A DNA stretch of 7,050 bases, taken from Bacteroidota bacterium (lineage in GTDB: Bacteria > Bacteroidota > Bacteroidia > Flavobacteriales_F > PHOS-HE28). Below, piece by piece: positions 1 to 6,024 of the stretch; the stretch's first letter is position 1; every line of letters begins with the position of its first letter. The stretch is taken from the NCBI GenBank assembly GCA_023428865.1, contig JAEYWT010000173.1, positions 1 through 7,050 of the forward strand, written 5' to 3'. The position numbers were made by a program, and so were the translations under genes. The notes beneath the pieces are model-generated. The model saw only the letters and a program-made list of their open reading frames with translations. It searched no databases and was not told the DNA's origin.

Positions 1-893
1 AAATCGCGTTGTTTCATGGTGAGGATGCCCAAGATGTCACTGCCGGGTACGATATGTTGGAGATTCAGCCCGATACCAATGAAGACCCCATACACCAACA
101 CCGCTCGCAAGAGGATCCCCGCCGTGCTCGCCTTCCGGCTTACCGCGTAGAAGACCAGCGCAGGCAGCAGGCTCATGAGCACATAGAACTTCAAGATGAA
201 GAGCAAACCCAGTGCGAAAAAGGCGACCAAGGGATCATACCAGCGCCGGTCCTTGCTGAAGACTTTGTGGAGTTGATACAGCAATGTGCCAAGACCGAAG
301 AACAACAGGCTTTCCTTGATCACCCCGCTGGACCAGAACAAGACCGAGGGCATCAGGAACACGCACCAAAGCAGCAACCTCTCCCGGCCAAGTTGGTGAT
401 TAACGAAGATCCGGTAGATGCCCAATGAACCCATGGTGGAAAGGAAGGCGGCCACCACCGTATGCACATGGAACTCTCCGAAGCTGAATAGCCGCACCGC
501 CGCGTTGAACCGGATGATCGTGTGCGCATCGTTGTAGAGGTTGCTCTCGTATTGCCGCACCCAATTGTTCATGTGCCCGTAGTAGCGCTGCATGAACTCG
601 GGCGTGTCGTTCCCGATGCCGAACAACATCCTTACATAGTCCAGCGGCCGCTCACCAAGCGCCTTGTACATGTGGAAGCTGTCATCGAAGTACTTGAAGA
701 TGTCCGCTGTATTCCGATCCGGGTAAACGTAGGTGTATACCGCCCAGAGCGCTGTTCCGAAGAGTACCTTCACCACGAACAGCATGCGCACCGTCCCAAG
801 CGATACTTGCGGTGCGGCTGAGAAGAAGCGCCACCGGCCCATGAGCGCCAAGAGCGCCGCGCAATAGGAGAGGGCTAAAAGCAGGCCGGTCAT
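1..893 (-). CDS. Polytopic membrane protein, possibly surface-polysaccharide related (C-terminus outside window)
   Basis: An open minus-strand frame runs from an ATG at 893 to the left edge without a stop, giving 297 residues of a longer protein. Hydrophobic segments lie near residues 1-18, 36-57, 142-160, 173-188, 195-207, 222-250 and 259-277. Between the second and third is a polar stretch (about 58-140) starting with an acidic and aromatic patch, ADIFKYFDDSF (63-73). The segment MPSVLFWSSGVIKES (181-195) resembles a Pro-Ser...Phe-Trp-Ser-Ser-Gly...Lys-Glu pattern that I associate with Bacteroidota membrane proteins of polysaccharide clusters (polymerase or GT-C-like). That comparison is from memory, so the function is tentative; the gene itself is well supported by continuous frame and membrane-protein composition. 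The start has no Shine-Dalgarno but a TACCTT element sits 10 nt upstream. It is divergent from purL. The plus-strand frames over this stretch are shadows. Confidence 0.75.
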   Translation of the reverse strand, partial: MTGLLLALSYCAALLALMGRWRFFSAAPQVSLGTVRMLFVVKVLFGTALWAVYTYVYPDRNTADIFKYFDDSFHMYKALGERPLDYVRMLFGIGNDTPEFMQRYYGHMNNWVRQYESNLYNDAHTIIRFNAAVRLFSFGEFHVHTVVAAFLSTMGSLGIYRIFVNHQLGRERLLLWCVFLMPSVLFWSSGVIKESLLFFGLGTLLYQLHKVFSKDRRWYDPLVAFFALGLLFILKFYVLMSLLPALVFYAVSRKASTAGILLRAVLVYGVFIGIGLNLQHIVPGSDILGILTMKQRD

Positions 894-903
894 CGCAGGG
901 GGT

Positions 904-911
904 GCAAGGTA
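904..911 (-). promoter_or_regulatory. Possible -7 promoter element for the left membrane-protein gene
   Basis: Read on the minus strand this is TACCTTGC, an imperfect match to the Bacteroidota -7 consensus TAnnTTTG (four of six fixed bases). It ends 10 nt before the ATG at 893. On its own it is weak. It gains weight because the same CTACCTT(T)GC string lies at the same distance from the purL start on the other strand. No clear -33 element was seen. Confidence 0.3.
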
Positions 912-967
912 GACGCGCTAGCACCTCATATGGATGCGTTGGGCTGGTTCGCACCACACCCGGCACC

Positions 968-975
968 TACCTTTG
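968..975 (+). promoter_or_regulatory. Candidate Bacteroidota -7 promoter element for purL
   Basis: TACCTTTG is an exact match to the TAnnTTTG -7 consensus used by the Bacteroidota housekeeping sigma factor. It ends 10 nt before the chosen purL ATG at 986. A transcript starting the usual few bases downstream would have only about 5 nt of leader, i.e. be nearly leaderless. The -33 region is poor: around 944-948 there is only CTGGT rather than TTTG. The element also argues against the upstream GTG at 902 as the start, because that would put the promoter inside the coding sequence. Confidence 0.5.
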
Positions 976-985
976 CGCTCCCGCA

Positions 986-3241
986 ATGAGCACCCTCACC
1001 ACAAACCCCGATACCGCGCCTGCTGGCGTGGAGACCGCGAAGAAGCTGGGCTTATTGCCCGAAGAGTTCGATAGGATCAAGGAGATCCTTGGCCGCGTAC
1101 CCAACTTCACCGAACTTAGCATCTACAGCGCCATGTGGAGCGAGCACTGCTCGTACAAGAACTCCATCAAGCAGCTCAAGACCCTGCCGCGTACTGGCCC
1201 CAAATTGCTCGCCGAGGCCGGGCAGGAGAACGCTGGTCTAGTGGACATTGGTGATGGCTGGGCCTGTGCTTTCAAGATCGAAAGCCACAACCACCCCAGC
1301 GCCATCGAACCGTACCAAGGTGCGGCTACCGGTGTGGGCGGCATCAACCGCGATATCTTCACCATGGGTGCCCGGCCTATTGCTCAGCTCAATAGCCTCC
1401 GCTTCGGTGATATCACCAAGGAGGCGAGCAGTCGCTGGCACATGCGCGGCGTGGTGAAAGGCATCGGCGACTACGGCAACGCTTTCGGGGTTCCAGTACT
1501 CGGTGGAGAAGTCTACTTCGATCCCTGCTACACCACCAACCCGCTCGTGAATGCGATGAGCGTTGGTATCGTCCGTACAGACAAAGTGATCAGCGCCACC
1601 AGCCACGGCGTGGGTAATCCGGTCTTCATCGTAGGCAGCGCCACCGGCAAGGACGGCATTCACGGAGCTTCCTTCGCCAGCAAGGACATCACCGAGACCA
1701 GCATGGACGACCTGCCTGCCGTTCAGGTGGGCGACCCGTTCATGGAAAAGCTATTGCTCGAAGCTTCATTGGAATTGGCCCAGACCGATGCCATTATCGG
1801 CATGCAGGACATGGGCGCAGCCGGCATCACCTGTAGCACCAGTGAAATGAGCGCCAAGGGTGGCTGTGGCATGGATGTGCAACTCGACAAGGTGCCTACC
1901 CGCCAGCAGGGCATGCGCGCATGGGAGATCCTCCTCAGCGAAAGCCAGGAGCGTATGCTCGTAGTGGTGAAGAAAGGTCGCGAAGCCGAGGTGCAGGCCA
2001 TTTTCGATAAGTGGGACCTCAACTGCGTGCAGATCGGTACCGTAACAGAAGGTGGCACCATCCGCTTCTTCCAAGGTGAAGAGCTCGTGGCCGAAGTACC
2101 CGCTGAGAGTTTGGTGTTGGGCGGCGGAGCACCCGTTTACGAACGCGAGGTGAAGGAGCCTGCGTACATCAAGGAGAACGCCAAGTTCACCAATGATGAT
2201 GTGGATGAACCCGATGACCTGCGCCGCGTGGCCTACGACCTCTTGGCTAGCCCCAACATCGCCAGCAAACGTTGGATCAGCGAGCAGTATGATAGTATGG
2301 TGCGCACCAACAACATGAGCACCAACGCACCCAGCGATGCCGGCTTGGTCCTCATCAAAGAGACGGGTAAAGGCCTCGCCGTTACGGTGGATTGCAACGG
2401 ACGTTATGTACACGCCGATCCGTACAAAGGTGCCATGATCGCCGTGAGCGAAGCCGCGCGGAACATCGCCTGTACCGGTGGCGAACCCTGTGGCGTTACC
2501 AACTGTCTCAATTTCGGCAACCCCTACGATCCCGAGGTATACTGGCAGTTCGCCCAAGTGATCAAAGGCATGGGCGAAGCTTGCCGAGCGTTCGATACAC
2601 CCGTTACCGGTGGGAATGTGAGCTTCTACAACCACACGGTCACCGAGAAGAAGAACATCCCCGTTTTCCCCACACCCACCATCGGTATGGTCGGGATCGT
2701 GCCGGACATCAAGAAGAGGATGAGCCTCGACTTCAAGCAGAAAGGCGACCTCATCTACCTGCTCGGCAAGAGCACTGATGATATCGGTTGCAGCGAGTAC
2801 CTCAACCTGATCCACCGCATCGAACGCAGTCCGGCACCGTATTTCGATCTGGATGAGGAACGTCGCCTGCATACCATGCTGCTCATCCTCATCCGCAAGG
2901 GTGTCATCACTGCGGCCCACGACATCAGCGACGGAGGGTTGTGGACCACCTTGGTGGAAATGGCCTTGCCACGCGGCTTAGGTTTCGATGTGATCACCGA
3001 TAGCGAGATCCGTCCTGATGCCTTCCTGTTCGGCGAAGGACAAGGGCGCGCCGTGGTTTCCGTGAACGACGACAATGAGACAGCCTTCCTGGACCTGATG
3101 CAGGCCAGTCGCGTGCCCTGCATCCTGCTCGGCCACGTTACCCAAGGCAAGCTCATGGTGGATGATATGCCCTTCGGCATGATCGCCGATGCCCGCAAAG
3201 CCTACGAAGAGGCCATCCCGAAGGCCATGGCCGAACAATGA
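986..3241 (+). CDS. purL: Phosphoribosylformylglycinamidine synthase, small-type PurL subunit
   Basis: PurL (FGAM synthase) makes formylglycinamidine ribonucleotide from FGAR, ATP and ammonia in purine synthesis, in the cytoplasm. The 751-residue product is the size of small-type PurL, which works with separate PurQ (glutaminase) and PurS; neither is in this window. Visible signatures are SEHCSYKNS (about 52-60, with the conserved His54), ESHNHPSAIEPYQGAATGVGG (99-119 region, substrate and Mg-ATP binding), GMQDMGAAGITCSTSEM in the first half, TGGNVSFYN (about 541-549) and HDISDGG (645-651) in the second. They fit the duplicated PurM-like (AIRS N and C) architecture. The frame extends back to a GTG at 902, but those 28 extra residues are not PurL-like and overlap the promoter, so the ATG at 986 is chosen. 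It looks intact. The next gene, tpx, starts 40 nt downstream; co-transcription is possible but unproven. Confidence 0.96.
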   Translation: MSTLTTNPDTAPAGVETAKKLGLLPEEFDRIKEILGRVPNFTELSIYSAMWSEHCSYKNSIKQLKTLPRTGPKLLAEAGQENAGLVDIGDGWACAFKIESHNHPSAIEPYQGAATGVGGINRDIFTMGARPIAQLNSLRFGDITKEASSRWHMRGVVKGIGDYGNAFGVPVLGGEVYFDPCYTTNPLVNAMSVGIVRTDKVISATSHGVGNPVFIVGSATGKDGIHGASFASKDITETSMDDLPAVQVGDPFMEKLLLEASLELAQTDAIIGMQDMGAAGITCSTSEMSAKGGCGMDVQLDKVPTRQQGMRAWEILLSESQERMLVVVKKGREAEVQAIFDKWDLNCVQIGTVTEGGTIRFFQGEELVAEVPAESLVLGGGAPVYEREVKEPAYIKENAKFTNDDVDEPDDLRRVAYDLLASPNIASKRWISEQYDSMVRTNNMSTNAPSDAGLVLIKETGKGLAVTVDCNGRYVHADPYKGAMIAVSEAARNIACTGGEPCGVTNCLNFGNPYDPEVYWQFAQVIKGMGEACRAFDTPVTGGNVSFYNHTVTEKKNIPVFPTPTIGMVGIVPDIKKRMSLDFKQKGDLIYLLGKSTDDIGCSEYLNLIHRIERSPAPYFDLDEERRLHTMLLILIRKGVITAAHDISDGGLWTTLVEMALPRGLGFDVITDSEIRPDAFLFGEGQGRAVVSVNDDNETAFLDLMQASRVPCILLGHVTQGKLMVDDMPFGMIADARKAYEEAIPKAMAEQ

Positions 3242-3281
3242 ACCGTCAAGACCGTTTTAAGCTCTCACACCATTCCAAACC

Positions 3282-3767
3282 ATGCCCCAACCAGCATTCC
3301 ATGGCCCGTTGCCCACCGTAGGCACCGTTGCGCCAGTTCTCCGATACGTCAATAGCGATCGTCAGGAGAAGTCCCTCGCCGATCACAAAGGTGAAGTGGT
3401 CGTTCTTACCGCCTTCCCCAGTGTGGATACCAAGGTCTGCGCCATGCAGACACGCGTGTTCAACCAGAAGGTGGCGGAGACTGGGGCACGCGTACTCACC
3501 ATTTCGTTGGACCTCCCATTCGCCTTGGGGCGTTTCTGTGCTGCTGAAGGCATTGCCGCCGTGGAAGCCGGAAGCGATTTCCGCCACCGGGACGCCAGCC
3601 TCGTCTGGGGTGCTGCCATCAGTGAAGGCCCCTTGGCCGGCGTGCTGGGTCGCATAACCTGGGTGGTGGACCGCGAGGGCGTGATCCGTTACCTCGAAGT
3701 GGCTCCTGAACTAGGTGCCGAACCTGACTACGACGCCGCGCTCAACGCCGCAAAAGCCCTGCTCTGA
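3282..3767 (+). CDS. tpx: Thiol peroxidase (atypical 2-Cys peroxiredoxin, Tpx)
   Basis: Tpx reduces hydrogen peroxide and alkyl hydroperoxides, forming an internal disulfide that thioredoxin then reduces. The 161-residue protein has the peroxidatic site FPSVDTKVC (45-53, Thr50 and Cys53) and the Tpx-family signature SLDLPFALGRFC (75-86) ending in the resolving Cys86. The second conserved Arg is probably Arg124 (GRITWVVD). The C-terminus (EPDYDAALNAAKALL) also matches the family. Compared from memory with the B. subtilis protein, the N-terminus lacks about 7 residues of the initial beta-hairpin (the FKGxPVxLxG region): FHG passes straight to PLPTVGTVAP. An in-frame stop at 3258-3260 and no other ATG rule out a longer start, so this shortening is real. 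No Shine-Dalgarno is evident. Its TGA directly abuts the stop of the convergent gene, and no terminator hairpin is visible between them. Confidence 0.94.
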   Translation: MPQPAFHGPLPTVGTVAPVLRYVNSDRQEKSLADHKGEVVVLTAFPSVDTKVCAMQTRVFNQKVAETGARVLTISLDLPFALGRFCAAEGIAAVEAGSDFRHRDASLVWGAAISEGPLAGVLGRITWVVDREGVIRYLEVAPELGAEPDYDAALNAAKALL

Positions 3768-4124
3768 TCAGTGGGTGCGCGCTTGCACACGCGAGCGCAA
3801 CACGGAATCCAGCGCGAAAAGCAGCGTGGCGCAGCTCATGGCCGCCAAGGTCCAATAGCTGGCTGTGCTCATCTCTAAACGAGGCAGGCTCCACATGACC
3901 TGTTCCGGGTGTGGTACCAGAGCGCTGGCGACCAGCAACGCGGCTGCTGCCATCCAGCCCCACACGGGTATCAACGCCTTTTCTCGGCGTGCTGGTACAA
4001 TGGCAGGCGCGGCGGAAGGCGAAGCTGCCAACCGGGCAAGTACCGCATCTTCCAAGTCGGAAGCGGCGTGTACAGGCCCCACTTCCAGGAAGAGCGACTT
4101 CAATGGATCGCCGTCGTGTTTCAT
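3768..4124 (-). CDS. Small two-helix membrane protein, candidate anti-sigma factor
   Basis: This 118-residue protein has a polar N-terminal region (1-49, probably cytoplasmic) containing DLEDAVLARLAASP (23-36), a helix at about 51-70 (LIPVWGWMAAAALLVASALV), a short loop, a second helix at about 90-108 and a basic tail (RSRVQARTH). I recognise no named domain. Its ATG overlaps the sigma factor stop in an ATGA, implying translational coupling; an in-frame ATG 18 nt upstream (4142) would give 124 residues and cannot be excluded. A membrane protein directly after an ECF sigma gene, with a soluble N-terminal part that could hold the sigma factor, is the usual arrangement for an anti-sigma factor. 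That role is inferred from position and topology only. No zinc-binding HxxxCxxC motif of the ZAS class is present. The stop is immediately next to the tpx stop. Confidence 0.8.
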   Translation of the reverse strand: MKHDGDPLKSLFLEVGPVHAASDLEDAVLARLAASPSAAPAIVPARREKALIPVWGWMAAAALLVASALVPHPEQVMWSLPRLEMSTASYWTLAAMSCATLLFALDSVLRSRVQARTH

Positions 4125-4681
4125 TCCTCGCGTATCGCCCATAGCTCTTCGTTCAGGAGGTGCTGCAAGGTAGCCTGCATGCGTTTACGACTGCGGTGCA
4201 GCTTCACCTTCACATTGGACGCCGATAGTCCGGTGATGGTTACGATCTCGTCCACGCTCTGTTCGTGCAGGTAGAACAAGGTCACCACGCTGGCATCTTC
4301 TTCCGGCAGTTCGGCCAACGCCTTGTCCAACGCGCGCTTGCGGTCTTCAGCTAGGCTCGGCTGCACATCATGGTGGTCGAAGGCGCTTTCGGGCAGCTCT
4401 TCAGGGGCTACTTCAGCCGGCCGCCGCGAGCGCAGTTTGGATATCGCCGTGCGGTAGGCGATGCTGTACAGCCAGGTGCCCAGTTTACTTCCTCCTTGGA
4501 ATGCGTGCATGTTCTGGAAGGCCTTCACAAAACTGTCTTGCGTGGCTTCCTCCGCATCTTGGCCGTTCCGCAACACACGTATGGACACGGTGTGGATCAA
4601 ATGCTTGTACGTGCGCATCACCCAGATGTGGCCCGCAGCCTCGCCTCTCAAGCAACTTGCTATGGCCTCGGTTTCATTCAC
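4121..4681 (-). CDS. ECF-type RNA polymerase sigma-70 factor
   Basis: This 186-residue protein has the two-domain layout of an extracytoplasmic-function sigma factor, directing RNA polymerase to a specific promoter set. Region 2 spans about residues 10-88, with the core-binding and -10-recognition segment DAEEATQDSFVKAFQNM (42-58) and the GTWLYSIAYRTAISKLR segment (68-84). A variable acidic linker covers about 89-112. Region 4 covers about 115-172 with the LPEEDASVVTLFYLHEQS stretch and a helix-turn-helix DEIVTITGLSASNVKVKLHR (144-163). There is no regulatory C-terminal extension. The start is a GTG (4679-4681); the frame is open upstream only to a stop at 4718-4720 and contains no ATG, and the N-terminus matches the family from there. 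No Shine-Dalgarno is visible. It overlaps the downstream membrane protein gene by 4 nt, suggesting a two-gene operon. Its target genes are unknown. Confidence 0.93.
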   Translation of the reverse strand: MNETEAIASCLRGEAAGHIWVMRTYKHLIHTVSIRVLRNGQDAEEATQDSFVKAFQNMHAFQGGSKLGTWLYSIAYRTAISKLRSRRPAEVAPEELPESAFDHHDVQPSLAEDRKRALDKALAELPEEDASVVTLFYLHEQSVDEIVTITGLSASNVKVKLHRSRKRMQATLQHLLNEELWAIREE

Positions 4682-4737
4682 GGTGCGCGCATGGGACGCC
4701 TTCTGGCCCCACGTTGGTTACACGAAGCTGCTCGTTT

Positions 4738-4771
4738 CATGCTGATGGAAGTTCTTTTCCATGTTGAATGG
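4738..4771. repeat. Imperfect dyad in the divergent sigma / DUF6249-like promoter region
   Basis: The 192-nt region between the divergent starts at 4681 and 4874 has no gene of its own that I can support. It contains ATGGAA (4745-4750) and its complement TTCCAT (4757-4762), separated by 6 nt. Flanking CAT (4738-4740) and ATG (4768-4770) extend the symmetry with a one-base slip. The halves also read as an imperfect direct repeat, CATGCTGATGG and CATGTTGAATGG, starting 22 nt apart, about two helical turns. It could be an operator for either gene, or chance. No convincing TAnnTTTG element was seen on either strand here, so the promoters may depend on another sigma factor. Confidence 0.3.
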
Positions 4772-4873
4772 CACGTTCCTCGGATGAGCGCGCATACTTC
4801 ATTATGGACGTGATCGTAACCTGAAGACCGGCACGACGCGTCCTATCAACACCAACACGAATCCCGACCAGCC

Positions 4874-5215
4874 ATGTTCGATACCCCTGTACTCCCGATG
4901 ATAGCGCTTTGCGCAACCGTTTTCGGTATCTTCTACCTGCGCATCACCACACAACACCGCCAGCGCATGGCCATGATCGAAAAGGGCCTACCCGTGGTGG
5001 ATCCAAGCTCAGTCAAACGTGGAAGCGGAGCCTACGCATGGGGTTTGCTCTTCCTCGGTGCTGGTGCAGGTCTTGGTATCGGCTGGTTCGTGGATACGAT
5101 CCTGAACGGTTCCGAGGCGGGTAACAACCCCTTGCCGTATTTCATCAGCGTGTTCATCTGCGGCGGCCTTGCGCTCATCCACTACCACCGCACCGCCGAG
5201 CGTGTGAAAGGGTAG
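4874..5215 (+). CDS. Small three-helix inner-membrane protein, DUF6249-like
   Basis: The 113-residue product has predicted membrane helices at about 5-22, 55-74 and 87-103. Between the first two lies the basic segment HRQRMAMIEKGLP (28-40). An ERMAMIEKG-type motif followed by a glycine-rich helix (LLFLGAGAGLGIGWF, 58-72) is what I recall of the DUF6249 family in Bacteroidota; the family name is from memory. The role is unknown. It is divergent from the ECF sigma gene. In my recollection such proteins occur near ECF sigma genes, so a function in sensing or responding to membrane state is possible, but this is inference. The ATG at 4874 has no strong Shine-Dalgarno. mtgA follows 42 nt downstream on the same strand. 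Confidence 0.85.
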   Translation: MFDTPVLPMIALCATVFGIFYLRITTQHRQRMAMIEKGLPVVDPSSVKRGSGAYAWGLLFLGAGAGLGIGWFVDTILNGSEAGNNPLPYFISVFICGGLALIHYHRTAERVKG

Positions 5216-5219
5216 GGCC

Positions 5220-5250
5220 TTTCCTATTCCCTGGCCGCATTGTTCTTTTG
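5220..5250 (+). promoter_or_regulatory. Possible promoter of mtgA
   Basis: TTTC (5220-5223), 19 nt of spacer, then TTCTTTTG (5243-5250) resembles the Bacteroidota TTTG-N19-TAnnTTTG promoter with one mismatch in each box. It begins just after the stop of the DUF6249-like gene and ends 7 nt before the mtgA ATG at 5258. If used, it would give an almost leaderless mtgA message independent of the upstream gene. Its position favours ATG 5258 over the in-frame TTG at 5240. The evidence is pattern only. Confidence 0.3.
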
Positions 5251-5257
5251 CGGCACC

Positions 5258-6022
5258 ATGGGCCGGCTGCGCACCTTCCTTCGCTTAGGATCAGCCACCG
5301 CTTTCTGGACCATCATCGTTACCGTGTTATGGACCGCCCTGCTTGGTGTGGTGGATCCGCCGGTCACGTGGGTCATGGCGCAACAGGCCCGCGAACAGGA
5401 GCGTTTCAGCAGGATCCAGGTCGATCTGGATGATATCGCTCGCGCCATGCCGCTGAGCGTTATCGCTTCGGAAGATCAACGGTTCATGACGCACTTTGGC
5501 TTTTCCTGGGAAGCCATGCGCAAGGCCTTGGAGCGGAACAAGAAGGCCAAGCGCATCAAAGGCGGTAGCACCATCAGCCAGCAAACGGCCAAGAACGTTT
5601 TTCTCTGGCCAGGCCGAACCTACCTACGCAAGGGCCTGGAGGCGTGGTTCACGCTGCTCATTGAAGTGCTGTGGACCAAGGAACGGATCCTCGAGGTCTA
5701 CCTCAACGTGGCCGAAATGGGAAAGGGGGTCTTCGGTGCAGAAGCTGCTGCCCAGCGTTGCTTCAACCGGACCGCAGCAAAGCTCACCCGCGAACAAGCC
5801 GCTTTGATCACCGCTACATTACCTGCTCCGCGCCGCTTTAGCTGTAGTAACCCATCGGGCTATGTCTACGGTAGGCAACAATGGGTGCTTCGCCAGATGT
5901 ACAACGTTGGCGATGTGCTCGACCCCGCTGTATTGGCCAAGCGCAAGGCCGCACTGGAGAAAGAGGAGCAGCGCAAAGCCGAACGCGAAGCCCGGCGCAA
6001 GGCACGCGAAAAGAAACGGTAG
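5258..6022 (+). CDS. mtgA: Monofunctional biosynthetic peptidoglycan glycosyltransferase (GT51)
   Basis: MtgA polymerises lipid II into glycan strands at the outer face of the inner membrane, without a transpeptidase domain. The 254-residue protein (E. coli MtgA about 242) has an N-terminal membrane anchor at about 11-31 and then a single GT51 domain. Motif 1 is SEDQRFMTHFGF (71-82) with the catalytic Glu72. Motif 2 is KGGSTISQQTAKNVFLW (101-117). Motif 3 is RKGLEAW (124-130) with the probable second catalytic Glu128. KERILEVYLNVAEMGKGVFG (141-160) and AAAQRCFN follow, and SGYVYGRQQWVLRQMY (200-215) matches the end of the family domain. A tail of about 28 residues (227-254) is almost all Lys, Arg, Glu and Ala and probably forms a charged helix; its role is unknown. 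The frame extends to a TTG at 5240, but ATG 5258 is the more usual codon. It ends 2 nt from the convergent mscS-type gene. Confidence 0.95.
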   Translation: MGRLRTFLRLGSATAFWTIIVTVLWTALLGVVDPPVTWVMAQQAREQERFSRIQVDLDDIARAMPLSVIASEDQRFMTHFGFSWEAMRKALERNKKAKRIKGGSTISQQTAKNVFLWPGRTYLRKGLEAWFTLLIEVLWTKERILEVYLNVAEMGKGVFGAEAAAQRCFNRTAAKLTREQAALITATLPAPRRFSCSNPSGYVYGRQQWVLRQMYNVGDVLDPAVLAKRKAALEKEEQRKAEREARRKAREKKR

Positions 6023-6024
6023 GG

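Noticed and set aside
9..821. Plus-strand frames of 139 and 99 codons at the left edge
   Set aside because: They are antisense to a continuous minus-strand membrane protein frame whose hydrophobic pattern is clearly the coding one.
902..985. GTG start for purL giving 28 extra residues
   Set aside because: The extra residues do not resemble PurL, would place the exact TAnnTTTG box inside the gene and start only 8 nt from the divergent gene's ATG.
1766..2920. A 384-codon open frame antisense to purL
   Set aside because: It lies wholly inside a gene with strong PurL motifs; GC-rich codon bias readily opens the opposite frame. Its product is rich in His, Gly and Ala with no recognisable domain.
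3242..3281. Possible terminator or promoter between purL and tpx
   Set aside because: ACCGTCAAGACCGTTTT looks hairpin-like, but the two ACCGT copies are direct repeats, not inverted, and no TAnnTTTG match is present.
4370..4813. Overlapping plus-strand frames across the sigma factor gene and into the intergenic region
   Set aside because: Shadows of the sigma gene; no plausible start context and no protein-like composition or motif.
5240..5257. TTG start for mtgA
   Set aside because: A rarer codon that adds only six residues and overlaps the candidate promoter box; the ATG at 5258 gives a normal membrane-anchored N-terminus.
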